Shown: piece by piece, positions 8,063 to 16,227 of the stretch
Layout: each line of letters begins with the position of its first letter
Position numbering within the stretch: the stretch's first letter is position 1
NCBI RefSeq assembly: GCF_008727875.1
Contig: NZ_VTWS01000003.1
Coordinates: forward strand, 744,001-808,000
Direction: 5' to 3'
Length of the DNA stretch: 64,000 bases
From: Larkinella humicola
Lineage (GTDB): Bacteria > Bacteroidota > Bacteroidia > Cytophagales > Spirosomataceae
Program-made: the position numbers and the translations under genes
Notes under the pieces: model-generated
What the model saw: only the letters and a program-made list of their open reading frames with translations
The model's database searches: none
Told to the model about the DNA's origin: nothing

Positions 8063-9634
8063 TTACAGTCTCTTTGTTGAGACGGGTGGGGCCGGCCGGT
8101 GGTAGAGAACGTAACTTTTCATCGAAACCGCAACGGGTTGGTAGCCGGCAGCGGTCAATTGCGGATGCTGGGCATCCCGGCACGTGGGGTCGGCCAGGAA
8201 ATAGACCGGCTTTTTCGCCAGCGTCGTCATTTCAAGGCGGTGGTAGCGTTGCAGATACGAATGGAGCAAGACACTGGCCATCATTTCCGGGCAAACCCCC
8301 AGCCTGGTGTTCGACGGAACGACCGATCCGATGGTGTGAACATCGGCCAGAATGGCCCGGTGGCTGTGGTAGGGCGTTCCGGCAATGCTGATTCCGTAGA
8401 CTCCGGAACCGAGGCACGCCATCCAGCCCAGCGCCAGGAAGATCCGCAAACTGGTTTTCGGCAACCGAAACGTGAGTTTTACCAGTTGTGGCCCTATCCA
8501 GGCCCCCAGGCCCAGTGCCATATACGGAAGTGCGGGAACGATGTAATATTCGATCTGTTTGGTGGTAGCCATAATGGGTAGCGTAGAAGCCAGCCCCAGA
8601 GCTATATAAAACCGGATCATTCCCGAAAGCGGACGAATCGCTTCCCTTGATTTCAACCAGAACCGGTTCAGGAGCCACAAAACCGCCAGAAGCACCAGCG
8701 CGGGGGCCAAGTTAGTCAGCAACACTTTCACAATGAAGGTTCGGCCCAGCGAGCCTGAAGTATCACCGTAGACCTCGCGTTTTCCGTTCAGGGCCGCCCA
8801 CACCTGCTGGTTAAAGTAGGTATGCAGGAAAATCCGGGCCGGTTCATACAGCAACAGGAGCGACAGCAGCAGCGCAAACCCACCAATCAGCAAAAACGTC
8901 CAGCGGGTCGCCTTTCCGAGTTCCGGGGTTGGGAAGCAAAACAATCCGTATAGCCCCGGAACCGCCAGCACATGCAGACTCACCGGGCCTTTGGTCAAAA
9001 AGGCGGCCAGCAAGGCCAAAACCGCCAGCGTAGCCATTGGAAACCATCTTTTGGGATTTTGCCAGCCTTCAATCGTATATTTGACGGTCAGCAGACAGAA
9101 CAGGCTCATCGTTACGTCCAGGTAATTTTGCGCATAGGTCCACTCTGTAAGCGGAAACGTAAACAGCAGAAAAACCGGTAACCATTCCCAGCGGTACATC
9201 GGATGGTCGGTCGGAACGAGTTGCCGCCATAACTGAACCATCAGGAAAAGGATCAAAAGAAGCATCACCAGACAATAGACGCGTTCGGTGACGTACGTGT
9301 CGCCGAGGAGCCTGAAAAACCAGGACTGGATGTAAAACAACAGGGGAGGATGTTCGTAAAATGTTTCGGTCTGGTTGAACGGCAGCCAGAACGAGCTGGC
9401 AAAAACCGGCGACCAGAATGACCCTTTTCCGATGGCCATATTGCGGGAAAGGGCCGCGTAGGTGAGACCATCGGCCCACATGCCTTCGCGCAGCAAACGT
9501 CGAAAAACAATGAAAGCGCCCCAGGCAACCGTAAAGAGCCAGCCAATCCGGCGATAGGCGACTGCCGTGGGCAGCACTGAAAAAAAACCAGGCAATGAAA
9601 CAGAACGCATATAACGCCGAGTGTAAAAACGCAT
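8063..9634 (-). CDS. GT39-type membrane glycosyltransferase (ArnT/PMT-like)
   Basis: A polytopic membrane protein of about 523 residues with the architecture of polyprenyl-phosphate-sugar dependent GT-C transferases. The first periplasmic loop has the acidic site ADGLTYAALSRNMA, followed by YEHPPLLFYIQSWFFRLLGD, the usual HPP/EKPP motif. About ten hydrophobic segments follow, then a C-terminal periplasmic domain. The start at 9634 (MRFYTRRYMRSVSLPGF) is chosen over an upstream ATG at 9739 that would overlap the divergent PAP2 gene. The acceptor is unknown; lipid A or a surface glycan is plausible. It is divergent from the PAP2 phosphatase, which may recycle lipid carriers. Confidence 0.85.
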   Translation of the reverse strand: MRFYTRRYMRSVSLPGFFSVLPTAVAYRRIGWLFTVAWGAFIVFRRLLREGMWADGLTYAALSRNMAIGKGSFWSPVFASSFWLPFNQTETFYEHPPLLFYIQSWFFRLLGDTYVTERVYCLVMLLLILFLMVQLWRQLVPTDHPMYRWEWLPVFLLFTFPLTEWTYAQNYLDVTMSLFCLLTVKYTIEGWQNPKRWFPMATLAVLALLAAFLTKGPVSLHVLAVPGLYGLFCFPTPELGKATRWTFLLIGGFALLLSLLLLYEPARIFLHTYFNQQVWAALNGKREVYGDTSGSLGRTFIVKVLLTNLAPALVLLAVLWLLNRFWLKSREAIRPLSGMIRFYIALGLASTLPIMATTKQIEYYIVPALPYMALGLGAWIGPQLVKLTFRLPKTSLRIFLALGWMACLGSGVYGISIAGTPYHSHRAILADVHTIGSVVPSNTRLGVCPEMMASVLLHSYLQRYHRLEMTTLAKKPVYFLADPTCRDAQHPQLTAAGYQPVAVSMKSYVLYHRPAPPVSTKRL

Positions 9635-9701
9635 CAAGATACTTTCTAATTCATTTTTTTTCACACCCTTCCCGTATTTCTGCCCGTTAAAAACGCCATT
9701 T

Positions 9702-10349
9702 ATGGAAATTATAGCCAGAAACCGTTCTTTTTTCATCATCTATCTCCTTTTCCTGGTAACGGTCGGTGTGTTGATGCTGCTTTACACCAAGGCTGAACTC
9801 ATGCAGTGGGTGAACGGCCACCACGCCCCCCTGGCCGATCTCTTTTTTCAGAACGTTACGTATCTGGGCGATGGGGCTTTCGCCGTTCTGGTCATCATCA
9901 TTCTCTTGTTCCGGTCGCTCCGGTTTGCCCTCATGGGTGTGGCTTCGTTTCTGCTATCGACTCTGATTACCCGCGTACTGAAGCAATTTGTTTTCTCGGA
10001 TTCGTTGCGCCCGTTGAAATATTTCGAACATTCGCCCTGGCAATACCGGATTATCGACGGCCTGGACATCCACAGTTACAACAGTTTTCCGTCGGGCCAC
10101 TCCACTACAGCATTTGCGGTTTTTTGCCTTCTGGCCCTGCTCGACGATCGCAAAAGCCGGGGCTGGTTTTTTGCGCTTATGGCCGGTATTACAGCGTATT
10201 CGCGGGTGTATCTCTTTCAGCACTTTGTGGAGGATGTATACGTCGGCTCACTGATCGGAACGGTTTCTTCCCTGCTCGTTTTCTGGCTCCTGAGCCGCCA
10301 CTGGGATCAAAACCCGAAAACCTGGCACGATCGTCGGTTACGGCTCTAA
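9702..10349 (+). CDS. PAP2-family membrane phosphatase
   Basis: A 215-residue integral membrane phosphatase. The three PAP2 catalytic motifs are visible: KQFVFSDSLRP (KX6RP) near residue 90, FPSGHSTTAFA (PSGH) near residue 130, and SRVYLFQHFVEDVYVG (SRX5HX3D) near residue 167. About six transmembrane segments surround them. The family dephosphorylates lipid phosphates such as undecaprenyl pyrophosphate, phosphatidylglycerophosphate or lipid A; which one cannot be told here. It is divergent from a GT39 glycosyltransferase with a short shared promoter region. Confidence 0.9.
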   Translation: MEIIARNRSFFIIYLLFLVTVGVLMLLYTKAELMQWVNGHHAPLADLFFQNVTYLGDGAFAVLVIIILLFRSLRFALMGVASFLLSTLITRVLKQFVFSDSLRPLKYFEHSPWQYRIIDGLDIHSYNSFPSGHSTTAFAVFCLLALLDDRKSRGWFFALMAGITAYSRVYLFQHFVEDVYVGSLIGTVSSLLVFWLLSRHWDQNPKTWHDRRLRL

Positions 10350-10645
10350 TACCCAAATTTGCGCATACAAAAATAATCCTGAAATAATCACATCGAATCG
10401 GTAAATAGTTCGATCGCTCACCTTTTACGTATATACCTGCCTGCCCGGGTATTTGATATGCCCTGTACGTCCAGCTTTTCAATTTGGCAAAATAGTCTAT
10501 TTCCCAAAAAATAGGTTGCCTAAATGGGTTTATATCAATAATTATTTGGTATTTATCAAAAATTCAGTTTAAAAATATTCTCAGTTATCAACAATACGTA
10601 TCTCTTTTCGTAATTTCAGCTTGAAATCCAAGGTTCTCCATTATT
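10350..10645. other. AT-rich intergenic region upstream of the TrpD2-like gene
   Basis: About 296 bases with no credible coding sequence. The last 120 bases are strongly AT-rich and include TAATTTCA and TATCTCTTTT, loose relatives of the -7 element, so the promoter of the next gene is probably here. No hairpin terminator is evident for the PAP2 gene. Confidence 0.4.
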
Positions 10646-11944
10646 ATGCTTCAAACGCCATCCATTGCTGATCCAACCACTACAGCCTTAGGTCGGGGTA
10701 TTCAGCACATTGGTTTCGGCAAATTGGGCCGTCGACCCTTACCGCCTGCTTTGATGGAAGAATGCCGACAGGTGTTGGTGTCGGGCCACGCCGATCCGTT
10801 GCAAAAGGGCGCTTTTCTGGGGGCTCTGCTGGCGAAAGGACCGATGCCGGAAGAACGGTCACTGGAGCAGATTTTCGGGAAAGGGGCTTTTTTGAATCCG
10901 ACCTTCTTTATCAATAAAGTATGTCCTGATTTGCCCACAAACCTCTTTCCCATTGCCACCAAACTCCTGAAAGGCCATATTCTCCGCGCCAGCGAAGCCC
11001 ATCAGCTGGGAAACTTTCTGTTTTTGGACGACGACTGCGAAACGTTCAAAGGCATGGCTACCAACATTTTGCGCATCCGCATCGAATCCAACGACGAATA
11101 CAAGGGGTTCTATGATGCCGCCATGGAAACCATTACGCCCGGTTTTCGGCAACTGAGCTGTGTCGACCGCCCGCTGGTTCAACTGGCCGAACCGTTCGAT
11201 GGCGTGGAGCATACGTACCTGATTACTCCGCTGCTGGCCCATTTTTTCGAACAGCGCGGCTACGGCGCGCTGTCGGTCGTTGGCCGAACGCCGGGGCCGA
11301 AATATACCCTCAATGCCCTCGATCTGTATCTCTACCTGGGGTGTCAGATGTTGCAGAGCAACCACGAAATCAATACACCACCGGAACCGTTCGGCTGGGT
11401 GCTCGATCAGAAAGCGCTCTCGCCTGCCTTGAACCGCTGGGTCGACCGCCGTCGGCTTATGCTCAAACGACCCTTTCTAGCGACGCTCGAAAAAATCATG
11501 AACCCGTGCAGCGCCCGGATTCTGGTGACGCCGGTTTTTCAGGTCCCCTTCCAGATGAAAATGGCCGAACTGGCACTCATGGCCGGTTTCGATGCCGTCA
11601 TTGTGATGAAACGCGGGTTGGAAGGCAGTCTTTCACCCTCGACCAGCCGGAGCAGCGGAATTCTGTGCGCCGTCCGGACGGCCCGCGGTCACTTGTTTTA
11701 CCAACATTTCGACGCCGACTTGCCCGCCTTTGCCGAATACCGCACAGCCAGTGACGAAATCGTGATGAACCTACAGGTTAACGACAACGCCCGACTCATC
11801 CGCGATTTCATGAATGAAGGCGAAACCGACAACGACGACTTCGACAACCGCGTCCGCTTTACCCAGGCGCTGCTGAGCCGGGGCATGGACTGGATCGAAG
11901 GGCAACTGGATGGGCGGACTATGAAAGACGTTCGATTGAGCTAA
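10646..11944 (+). CDS. Anthranilate phosphoribosyltransferase-like protein (TrpD2/YbiB-type)
   Basis: A 432-residue protein with the layout of the nucleoside phosphorylase/TrpD fold. It begins with a helical domain (RPLPPALMEECRQVLVSG, then GAFLGALLAKGPMPEE) as in TrpD. The later glycine-containing segment AGFDAVIVMKRGLEGSLSPS resembles the MVVxGxxGLDE-type end of TrpD but without its exact residues. The usual phosphoribosyl-diphosphate loop (GTGGD) is not seen, which argues against tryptophan synthesis and for the TrpD2 branch, some of which bind nucleic acid. There are no other trp genes nearby. It converges with mogA with no gap. Confidence 0.65.
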   Translation: MLQTPSIADPTTTALGRGIQHIGFGKLGRRPLPPALMEECRQVLVSGHADPLQKGAFLGALLAKGPMPEERSLEQIFGKGAFLNPTFFINKVCPDLPTNLFPIATKLLKGHILRASEAHQLGNFLFLDDDCETFKGMATNILRIRIESNDEYKGFYDAAMETITPGFRQLSCVDRPLVQLAEPFDGVEHTYLITPLLAHFFEQRGYGALSVVGRTPGPKYTLNALDLYLYLGCQMLQSNHEINTPPEPFGWVLDQKALSPALNRWVDRRRLMLKRPFLATLEKIMNPCSARILVTPVFQVPFQMKMAELALMAGFDAVIVMKRGLEGSLSPSTSRSSGILCAVRTARGHLFYQHFDADLPAFAEYRTASDEIVMNLQVNDNARLIRDFMNEGETDNDDFDNRVRFTQALLSRGMDWIEGQLDGRTMKDVRLS

Positions 11945-12481
11945 TCAGGCCGATTTGGGCCGAAACACCTTCATAACGTCCGGGTTGGTCGTCAGAAACG
12001 GGCCGCCAATCAGGTCGATGCAATACGGAATGGCCGGAAAAACCACCGACAGACATTGCTCGATAGCCGTCGGTTTTCCGGGCAAATTCAGCATCAGCGT
12101 CTGGTTGCGAATCCCGGCGGTCTGGCGCGACAGAATGGCCGTCGGCACGTATTTCAGACTTTCCTGCCGCATCAGCTCACCAAATCCCGGTAGCATTTTT
12201 TGACAAACCGCTTCGGTGGCTTCCGGTGTCACGTCGCGCAGGGCCGGGCCGGTGCCGCCCGTGGTCACCACCAGACAGCAGCCTTCCACATCGGCGAGTT
12301 CGATCATCGTGGCTTCCAGTTGGGGTTGCTCATCGGGAATGACCCGATACACCGGCTCCCAGTCACAACTCAGGTATTTTGTCAACAGACTCACCACGGC
12401 TTTGCCGGGAATGTCTTCGTAAATGCCCGCGCTGGCCCGGTCAGACACATTGATTACACCGATACGAATTGGAGTTGCCAT
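11945..12481 (-). CDS. mogA: Molybdopterin adenylyltransferase
   Basis: A 178-residue MoaB/Mog-family protein that adenylylates molybdopterin before molybdenum insertion. The motif VVTTGGTGPALRDVTPEAT and the later PGFGELMRQESLKYVPTAILSRQ and NLPGKPTAIEQCL match MogA along its length, ending in FRPKSA as in E. coli MogA. The start at 12481 (MATPIRIGVINVSDRASAG) is the family start; 13 extra upstream codons are rejected because the promoter lies there. Other molybdopterin genes are absent from the window. It is divergent from a GT39 gene. Confidence 0.93.
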   Translation of the reverse strand: MATPIRIGVINVSDRASAGIYEDIPGKAVVSLLTKYLSCDWEPVYRVIPDEQPQLEATMIELADVEGCCLVVTTGGTGPALRDVTPEATEAVCQKMLPGFGELMRQESLKYVPTAILSRQTAGIRNQTLMLNLPGKPTAIEQCLSVVFPAIPYCIDLIGGPFLTTNPDVMKVFRPKSA

Positions 12482-12505
12482 GAAAAGCCTTTTAGAATGA
12501 TGGCG

Positions 12506-12513
12506 CAAAGATA
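12506..12513 (-). promoter_or_regulatory. -7 box TATCTTTG for mogA
   Basis: An exact TAnnTTTG element on the minus strand, about 25 bases before the mogA start. It confirms the shorter MogA start. Confidence 0.65.
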
Positions 12514-12546
12514 CACGCAAGCGCGCGACGGAACGGCTAGTTTCTG

Positions 12547-12554
12547 TACTTTTG
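12547..12554 (+). promoter_or_regulatory. -7 box TACTTTTG for the GT39 gene
   Basis: An exact TAnnTTTG element 19 bases before the ATG. It is divergent from the mogA promoter and separated from it by 33 bases. Confidence 0.65.
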
Positions 12555-12573
12555 CGAAATCAATCCCAACGCT

Positions 12574-14310
12574 ATGCCCCGAATTCCGTCCCGTTTTATT
12601 CCCCTATTGCTGGTTCTGGCCGGAGCGTTGTTCTATTTTCCGTTTCTGGGCCGCGTTCACCTCTTCGACTGGGATGAGATCAATTTTGCCGAGTCGGCGC
12701 GGGAAATGATCGTGACGGGCAACTACACCCGGGTTCAGATCAACTTTCAGCCGTTTTGGGAAAAACCGCCCCTGTTTTTCTGGCTGCAGGTGCTGGCCAT
12801 GAAGGCATTCGGAATCAACGAGTTTGCCGCCCGGTTTCCCAATGCCGTCATGGGCATTGTCACGCTGCTGGTTCTGTATTTCGTGGGAAAAAAGAGTGTC
12901 GATGAGCGGTTTGGTCTGCTGTGGGCGCTGGCCTATTTCGGTTCCTTAACGCCCCATCTGTATTTCAAATCCGGCATTATCGACCCGACCTTCAACCTCT
13001 TTATCTTCCTGAGCGTCTGGTTCATCGCCCAGGCGGTTTCGGCTTACGGCACGCCCAAAGCCACCCGGCTGGCGGCTTTTTCGGGGCTGTTCGTCGGGTT
13101 GGCAGTGTTGACCAAAGGCCCAGTAGGCGGTTTGCTGGTCGGCCTGACGTTTCTGGTTTACTGGGCCATTCAGCGGTTTCGTCCGATCCTCAGCTTTCTA
13201 AACGGTTTGTTGTTTTTTGGTTGCGGGCTGGCCGTAGCCTCGGTCTGGTTTGGTCTGGAGCTGGTCAAGAACGGTTTCTGGTTTTTTGAAGAATTTTTCC
13301 GCTACCAGATCCGGCTCTTCTCCACGCCCGACGCGGGCCACCAACAACCGTTTTACTATCATTTTGTGGTGGTTTTGCTGGGCTGTTTTCCAATGTCACT
13401 GCTGGCGATTCGCGGTTTTTTTGCGGATTCTCGTTCGGATTTGCAATCCGCAGTTCCAATACCAGAATCCATTGCGGATTACAAATCCGCGACAGAAAAC
13501 CGTTCAGATCGGAACACCGGACCGTTAAAATCTGAACGAGCGGTTTCACTTCGGCGCTGGATGATCATTCTGTTTTGGGTGGTGATGATCTTATTCTCCA
13601 TCGTCAAAACCAAAATCGTTCACTATTCCTCAATGGCGTGGTTTCCGGTTTCTTATCTGGCCGCTACGGTTTTGTATAGCTATCTGAAAGGGTCTCTGAC
13701 ATGGAACCGCTGGCTTACCATCGGCATTGCCGTGATTGGTGGCGTATTGGCCCTCCTGATTACGGCCCTGCCGCTGGTCGGAATGAATGCCGTCGAACTG
13801 ATCCCGTACATCAAAGACCGGTTTGCAGCCGCCAACCTGACCGCCCCCGTCGAATGGCAGGGCTGGGAATGGGTCATCGGGACGGCTTATGGCGTGATTA
13901 TTATTGGTCTGTTAGTGCTCCGGCAAAAACGGCCCGTCGGCAGTGTGGTGACGTTGTTCCTGGCGACCCCGGTTTTATTGTGGTTTGTGTTACCGGCGAT
14001 TATTCCCAAAATCGAACGGTATACGCAGGGCGCGGTCATTGATTTTTACGAAGCCAAACAGGGACAGGATGTGTATATCGAACCCATCGGTTACAAAAGC
14101 TATGCCCACCTGTTTTATTTCCGGAAACAACCGCCGACCAATCCCAACAGCTACCGGGAAGACTGGCTGATCAACGGCCCGGTCGATAAACCGGCTTTTT
14201 TCGTCACCCGCAACATCAACATTGATCAGTACCGCTATCATCCGAATCTGGAAATTATTCGGGAGGACGCCGGTTTTGTTTTCCTGCGGAGAAAACCGGC
14301 GTTTAAGTGA
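12574..14310 (+). CDS. GT39-type membrane glycosyltransferase with an in-frame palindromic insert
   Basis: A 578-residue polytopic transferase of the ArnT/PMT superfamily, expected to use a polyprenyl-phosphate sugar donor at the periplasmic face. The first loop carries the catalytic acidic motif DWDEINFAESAREM and the following FWEKPPLFFWLQVLAMKAFG. Roughly eleven hydrophobic segments and a periplasmic C-terminal domain follow. Residues about 286-322 are a charged, low-complexity stretch (ADSRSDLQSAVP ... GPLKSERAV) encoded by nested palindromes. It falls in a loop between two membrane helices and is absent from what the family normally shows there, so the gene probably tolerates a repeat insertion. 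Confidence 0.87.
   Translation: MPRIPSRFIPLLLVLAGALFYFPFLGRVHLFDWDEINFAESAREMIVTGNYTRVQINFQPFWEKPPLFFWLQVLAMKAFGINEFAARFPNAVMGIVTLLVLYFVGKKSVDERFGLLWALAYFGSLTPHLYFKSGIIDPTFNLFIFLSVWFIAQAVSAYGTPKATRLAAFSGLFVGLAVLTKGPVGGLLVGLTFLVYWAIQRFRPILSFLNGLLFFGCGLAVASVWFGLELVKNGFWFFEEFFRYQIRLFSTPDAGHQQPFYYHFVVVLLGCFPMSLLAIRGFFADSRSDLQSAVPIPESIADYKSATENRSDRNTGPLKSERAVSLRRWMIILFWVVMILFSIVKTKIVHYSSMAWFPVSYLAATVLYSYLKGSLTWNRWLTIGIAVIGGVLALLITALPLVGMNAVELIPYIKDRFAAANLTAPVEWQGWEWVIGTAYGVIIIGLLVLRQKRPVGSVVTLFLATPVLLWFVLPAIIPKIERYTQGAVIDFYEAKQGQDVYIEPIGYKSYAHLFYFRKQPPTNPNSYREDWLINGPVDKPAFFVTRNINIDQYRYHPNLEIIREDAGFVFLRRKPAFK
13430..13540. repeat. Nested palindromic element inside a coding region
   Basis: Outer arms CTCGTTCGGATTT (13430-13442) and AAATCTGAACGAG (13528-13540) are complementary except for one base. 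Inside lie two near-palindromes of their own, CGGATTTGCAATCCG and GCGGATTACAAATCCGC. The unit is 111 bases, so it adds 37 codons without breaking the frame of the GT39 gene. Related GGATTNCAAATCC words occur at 19735 and 33942. Confidence 0.85.
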
Positions 14311-14368
14311 TTGAAGGTCATATTCCGTTTTACCAACGGGTCAGTTTATTACTGCGAAGCGAAAACGA

Positions 14369-14791
14369 TCAGGTGCTTTGATACCGATCTTTCAGGTGCT
14401 TCACCGAATTCTGCACCATTTGGCCCAGGACAGCCGTGTCAATGTCCTCCAGTTTTTGGATGTAAATACAGCCTTTCCCGGTTTTGTGCTTGCCAAACTG
14501 TTGTAACAATGGCTCTTTCTCATCGAAATCGGAAGCCATGTACAAGGTAATGGCATTGGCACGGGAAGCAAGCCCAATCAGCGGGGCGTCACCTTCATGT
14601 CCGCTCTCATATTTGTAATGGTAACTGCCGAAGCCGACAATGCTTGTACCCCACATTTTAGGTTCAAGCCCGGTTTGTGCGGTGATGAAGGCAACCAGTT
14701 CCGTGCAATCGCTGCGTCGTTTCTCATTTGCAATTGCATTCAGATAAGCGGATACGCTATGCTCGGTTTCCGTTGTTTTATTTTTTGCCAT
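14369..14791 (-). CDS. DUF1801 domain protein
   Basis: A 140-residue soluble protein of the DUF1801 (YdhG-like) family. The diagnostic segments are SVSAYLNAIANEKRRSDCTELVAF at the N-terminus, KMWGTSIVGFGSYHYKYESG, and the late KHKTGKGCIYIQKLEDIDTAVLGQMV. Function is not established for the family. It lies alone between a GT39 gene on the other strand and the TnpB element. Confidence 0.88.
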   Translation of the reverse strand: MAKNKTTETEHSVSAYLNAIANEKRRSDCTELVAFITAQTGLEPKMWGTSIVGFGSYHYKYESGHEGDAPLIGLASRANAITLYMASDFDEKEPLLQQFGKHKTGKGCIYIQKLEDIDTAVLGQMVQNSVKHLKDRYQST

Positions 14792-14954
14792 GATCGTCGG
14801 TTTATCACAGTCAGCGACCTTCTAAAAATAGTAAAAACGGCTCATATCGTGCCAGAAAATTGAACGACAGGTTGAATTTATAGTAGCTAAAAGACAGATT
14901 TAGCCAGAAATTTTAAAGATGGGCGAAATGCTTTAACTTGTAGCTGTAACTATT

Positions 14955-14975
14955 CCGCCAGCTAAAGCAAGGCGG
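14955..14975 (-). ncRNA. Right-end hairpin and probable 3' part of a TnpB guide (omega) RNA
   Basis: TnpB nucleases use an RNA that covers the 3' end of tnpB and the right end of the element, with its guide taken from the flanking DNA. The only strong stem downstream of the tnpB stop is this 5-bp GC stem with an 11-base loop. That an omega RNA is made here is inferred from the family; the scaffold boundary and guide cannot be fixed by eye. Confidence 0.4.
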
Positions 14976-14983
14976 CTTTAACC

Positions 14984-16105
14984 CTAACTTCGATGCAGAA
15001 AGCAAATCAGAGTCGAGTTTTCAGGCCAAGTTACACTAGCCCCGACCGCAGCAATGTTCAACGCCCCATTATGGTCAGCATCAGTACAATTGCCGCAGTT
15101 TGTACACGTAAAGGACTTGCCGGAACGGTGTCCAAGGTGGTTGCATTCGTGGCACGTTTTGCTGGTATAGGCCGGTGGGATAACCATCACCGGAACACCA
15201 TTCAGTTGCGCTTTGTACGTAATAAACTGGCGCAACTGGTAAAACGGCCACGAACTGTGTTCACGGCGTTGTTTCTTGCGGAGCCGTGGTACGGTTCGAT
15301 CCCGTATGCCTTTCAAGTTCTCCAACGCAATGCCACGATTAGAAGATTGGGCTTTCTCAACCAGTCTTTTACTAATCGTGTGGTTAATGATGGTAGAGGT
15401 CGTTCGCTCTCTTTTACTAATTCGTTTAAGCAAACGCCGGGTATTCTTAATGGTAGATTTAGAAGCCTTCGCGTTCTTTTTGGCCTGAACACTGGCACGA
15501 ATAGAGGCCCTTTTCTTTCGATACTTCCGAATTTCAGAGCCCGTAAACCGCTGACCATCCGAGTCAGTTGCCAGATCGACAATACCGAGATCAACGCCGA
15601 GTATAGAATCAATCTCGCTGGTTTGCTCATCGGGCACATCGCAGGTGGCCAACAAAAACCACTTGCCTTTGCGGTAAAACAAGTCCGATTCGCCCTGCTG
15701 AAACTTCAAAAGGGCTTCATTGTGCTCACCACCGATATAAGGAATGGCTACGCGCCCGGTCAGTGTCCAGATCGAAACGGTATTTTTAGCGGGCTTGTAC
15801 GAAATAATCCGGCTATCGTAGGCAATAGCCCCGGTTGGCCGAAACTCGCGCTTGGACTTTTTGTCCAATTTGTAGGCATCAACCACTTTGGCAATACACC
15901 GGACGATCATTTGCGCCGAAAGCCCGAACTGTTCTTTAATCGGGTAGTAGGCCAATTTGTGAAGCCCAAACTGCTTAAACTGTTTATTCTCCCAGGCAAT
16001 TTCACTCAAAGCATGGCAAGCTTGATTGGCTCGAACAAGCGTATCAAGCAGGTTTTGAGCCTGTTCGGAAGTCGGAAGGAGTTTTATTTTGGCAGTCAGT
16101 TTCAC
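14984..16105 (-). CDS. tnpB: TnpB RNA-guided nuclease (IS605 OrfB family)
   Basis: A 373-residue TnpB. The N-terminal MKLTAKIKLLPTSEQAQNLLDTL is the usual OrfB helix-turn-helix start. The RuvC-like active site appears intact: Asp in ILGVDLGIVDLATD, Glu in GIALENLKGI, and Asp in CTDADHNGALNIA. The zinc ribbon between the last two has Cys pairs CHEC and CTNC. TnpB enzymes cut DNA next to a TAM motif using an omega RNA. The C-terminus ends about 30 residues after the last catalytic Asp and runs into the right-end hairpin region. Confidence 0.93.
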   Translation of the reverse strand: MKLTAKIKLLPTSEQAQNLLDTLVRANQACHALSEIAWENKQFKQFGLHKLAYYPIKEQFGLSAQMIVRCIAKVVDAYKLDKKSKREFRPTGAIAYDSRIISYKPAKNTVSIWTLTGRVAIPYIGGEHNEALLKFQQGESDLFYRKGKWFLLATCDVPDEQTSEIDSILGVDLGIVDLATDSDGQRFTGSEIRKYRKKRASIRASVQAKKNAKASKSTIKNTRRLLKRISKRERTTSTIINHTISKRLVEKAQSSNRGIALENLKGIRDRTVPRLRKKQRREHSSWPFYQLRQFITYKAQLNGVPVMVIPPAYTSKTCHECNHLGHRSGKSFTCTNCGNCTDADHNGALNIAAVGASVTWPENSTLICFLHRS

Positions 16106-16227
16106 AACCCAAAGATACGAAAAGTCATTCAGTCATTGAAAAGTTATGTTTCACCGGAAGGTGTTGCGCCACAGGCGCGTCGCTTTCCTCCCCGGCCTAA
16201 AGGCGCGGGGTTTCTCGCTCCAATCTC

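Larger units (their letters stand above)
14940..16215 (-). mobile_element. Stand-alone TnpB element (IS200/IS605 superfamily, IS1341-type)
   Basis: A tnpB gene is flanked by subterminal hairpins instead of inverted repeats, as expected for this superfamily. Downstream of tnpB, 14955-14975 forms CCGCC-(11 bases)-GGCGG with TGCTTTAGCT in the loop. Upstream, 16190-16210 forms CCCC...GGGG with CCTTTAGG inside, preceded by two smaller hairpins (16152-16163 and 16166-16178). Read in the tnpB direction both end hairpins have CTTTAG in the same orientation, as in IS200/IS605 ends. No TnpA gene is present, so movement would need a transposase in trans. Exact ends are not determined. Confidence 0.75.
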
